Source: Bacteroidota bacterium (GTDB lineage Bacteria > Bacteroidota > Bacteroidia > Flavobacteriales > Weeksellaceae). Taken from it: a stretch of DNA of 5,967 nt. The notes beneath the pieces are model-generated. The model was given only the letters and a program-made list of their open reading frames with translations, did no database searches and had not been told where the DNA came from. The stretch is from the NCBI GenBank assembly GCA_023426625.1, contig JAFAAJ010000061.1, positions 1 to 5,967 of the forward strand, in the 5' to 3' direction. How positions within the stretch are numbered: position 1 is the stretch's first letter; every line of letters starts with the position of its first letter. Below are positions 5,936 through 5,967 of this stretch, piece by piece. The translations under genes were made by a program, and so were the position numbers.

Positions 5936-5967
5936 ATGTCAAATTATTCTAAACAAACTAATTGGGG
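5936..5967 (+). CDS. N-terminal fragment of an unidentified protein
   Basis: An ATG at 5936 opens a frame that runs to the window edge and encodes MSNYSKQTNW followed by a partial glycine codon. It is preceded by an A/T-rich leader and an exact -7 element with the same geometry as the other promoters here, which makes it a credible gene start. Ten residues are too few to name a family. It lies 41 bases after the acyltransferase stop on the same strand. Confidence 0.5.
   Translation, partial: MSNYSKQTNW

Noticed and set aside
1..5967. Search for tRNA, rRNA, CRISPR repeats, insertion-sequence ends, toxin-antitoxin or defence genes
   Set aside because: I saw no clover-leaf sequences, periodic direct repeats, transposase motifs or such protein families; almost all of the window is accounted for by ordinary genes.

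Overview
The window is AT-rich and carries six supportable genes plus two edge fragments. It looks like chromosome from a member of the Bacteroidota, most likely Flavobacteriia and close to Chryseobacterium. The evidence is the gene content (ruvA followed directly by the N-terminus of the type IX secretion translocon SprA/Sov, and a two-domain malic enzyme), the absence of convincing Shine-Dalgarno sites, A/T-rich leaders, and several copies of the Bacteroidota -7 promoter element TAnnTTTG.

Left part, all on the minus strand (1-4473, read right to left): a small coiled-coil protein of unknown function (4210-4473); a BadF/BadG-type N-acetylglucosamine-kinase-like protein (3274-4125); the malic enzyme MaeB with a C-terminal phosphotransacetylase-like domain (971-3256), 17 bases downstream of the kinase and probably co-transcribed with it; a clear intrinsic terminator (911-945); then ruvA (222-806) from its own promoter, followed after 6 bases by the start of sprA (1-215, cut by the window edge). 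SprA begins with GTG or TTG in the same frame as ruvA, and its signal peptide is complete only with that start.

Right part, on the plus strand (4704-5967): a two-gene unit of a four-helix GtrA-family membrane protein (4704-5162) and a PlsC-type acyltransferase (5166-5894, GTG start, 3 bases after the gtrA stop), then the first ten or so codons of another gene (from 5936). The 230-base divergent region 4474-4703 holds the gtrA promoter.

The genes cover central carbon metabolism (malate to pyruvate), amino-sugar phosphorylation, Holliday-junction processing, protein secretion and membrane lipid or glycolipid work. This is mainly housekeeping chromosome. I see no tRNA, rRNA, CRISPR array, transposon, phage or defence genes, and nothing I would call a new system. 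The points most worth a second look are the non-ATG start of sprA in the ruvA frame, the kinase-malic enzyme pairing, the GtrA-acyltransferase pairing, the degenerate phosphotransacetylase site, and the uncharacterised 87-residue protein.
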